From positions 542 to 6,200 of the forward strand of contig DMQJ01000115.1 of the NCBI GenBank assembly GCA_003455715.1: a DNA stretch of 5,659 bases, given 5' to 3'. Origin of the DNA: Acidimicrobiaceae bacterium. GTDB lineage: Bacteria > Actinomycetota > Acidimicrobiia > Acidimicrobiales > Ilumatobacteraceae. The notes below the pieces were generated by a model. That model worked only from the letters and a program-made list of their open reading frames with translations, was not told where the DNA came from and made no database searches. The first letter of the stretch is position 1. Each line of letters begins with the position of its first letter. Below are positions 5,160 through 5,659 of the stretch, one piece after another. The translations under genes were made by a program, and so were the position numbers.

Positions 5160-5659
5160 ATGCAGCCCGAGGCGATCACGCCCACTGCGCCTCGGCCCGC
5201 CGGGCGCACGGTGTTCACTCAACGGTGGATGTCGATCACGTTCGTTCACTGGGCGGTCGACCCCGACCTGGTGCAGCCGATGATGCCGCCCGGTGTCCGT
5301 CCCGACACGTTCGACGGCGAGTCGTACGTGGCCCTCGTGCCGTTCTCGATGGAGCGAATCGGGCTGCTCGGCGGTCCACCGGTGCCGTACTTCGGGTCGT
5401 TCCTGGAAACCAACGTGCGCCTGTATGGCGTCGACGAGCAGGGCCGGCGGGGCGTGGTGTTCTGCTCCCTGGAGGCCACCCGGCTCGCCACCGTGGCAGT
5501 CACCCGGGTGACCACGGGCCTCAACTACCTGTGGGCGTCGATGTCGATGCAGCAGGACGGTGAGCGCATCGAGTACCGCACGCGCCGCCGATGGCCGGGG
5601 CCCCGCGGCACCTCGTCACGACTCGTGGTCGACATCGGCGCGCCGATCACGCCGTCGCC
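5160..5659 (+). CDS. DUF2071 (YqjF-like) protein, N-terminal 166 codons, 3'-truncated
   Basis: The frame starting at ATG 5160 stays open to the right edge, giving 166 codons of a longer protein. It carries the DUF2071 pattern: FTQRWMSITFVHWAVDPDLV (residues 19-38, the family's Q-W and F-x-HW positions), MMPPGVRPDTFDGESYVALV (about 41-60, the usual P-x-G and D-T-FDG), PFSMERIG, then a strand FLETNVRLYGVDEQG close to the family ElNvRtYv motif, and VVFCSLEATRLATV where the family has FfSLdA. An N-terminal stretch rich in Pro and Thr (residues 2-15) precedes the domain. DUF2071 proteins such as Bacillus YqjF have no firmly known activity; the fold is thought to be related to the acetoacetate decarboxylase-like barrel. 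No signal peptide is evident. A likely ribosome binding site lies 5 nt upstream. It points away from ppa, and the missing end prevents judging length or partners. Confidence 0.82.
   Translation, partial: MQPEAITPTAPRPAGRTVFTQRWMSITFVHWAVDPDLVQPMMPPGVRPDTFDGESYVALVPFSMERIGLLGGPPVPYFGSFLETNVRLYGVDEQGRRGVVFCSLEATRLATVAVTRVTTGLNYLWASMSMQQDGERIEYRTRRRWPGPRGTSSRLVVDIGAPITPS

Noticed and set aside
1..5659. Direct repeats, CRISPR arrays, insertion-sequence ends, tRNA or rRNA genes
   Set aside because: I found no repeat-spacer pattern, terminal inverted repeats, transposase, cloverleaf or ribosomal RNA sequence; nearly all of the window is accounted for by ordinary genes.

Overview
The window is a gene-dense stretch of a high-GC bacterial chromosome. 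The base composition, frequent GTG starts, scarce Shine-Dalgarno sequences, ATGA stop/start overlaps, and the grouping of a PimB'-like glycosyltransferase, a TB16.3-like SRPBCC protein and a ROK glucokinase all point to Actinomycetota. An Acidimicrobiia-type lineage is my best guess, but it cannot be proved from this window. I see no mobile element, CRISPR array, tRNA or rRNA, and no clear sign of recent transfer.

Layout: (1) 1-258, + strand: the C-terminal end of a NYN/PIN-fold (YacP-like) RNA-binding or nuclease protein, cut by the left edge. (2) 304-4548, + strand: six genes packed head to tail, probably one operon. They are a 64-aa four-cysteine protein, a QueG-type epoxyqueuosine reductase, a GT4 PimB'-like glycosyltransferase, a small four-helix membrane protein of unknown function, an SRPBCC/START-fold protein, and a ROK-family glucokinase. 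Junctions are -14, +10, -4, +9 and -4 nt, so translational coupling is likely throughout. (3) 4588-5094, - strand: a family I inorganic pyrophosphatase, convergent with the glucokinase. (4) 5160-5659, + strand: the N-terminal 166 codons of a DUF2071 (YqjF-like) protein, cut by the right edge and divergent from the pyrophosphatase across 65 nt.

Functionally the operon mixes tRNA wobble-base modification (QueG), envelope glycolipid mannosylation (the glycosyltransferase, perhaps with the coupled membrane protein), probable lipid or hydrophobic-ligand binding (SRPBCC) and entry of glucose into metabolism (glucokinase). The glycosyltransferase-SRPBCC-glucokinase association resembles actinobacterial neighbourhoods I remember (Rv2188c/Rv2185c in Mycobacterium, the glkA region in Streptomyces). 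I therefore read it as an ancestral housekeeping cluster. I did not find an obviously new defence or mobile system. The least explained parts are the four-cysteine small protein, the membrane protein coupled to the glycosyltransferase, and QueG without other queuosine genes nearby.
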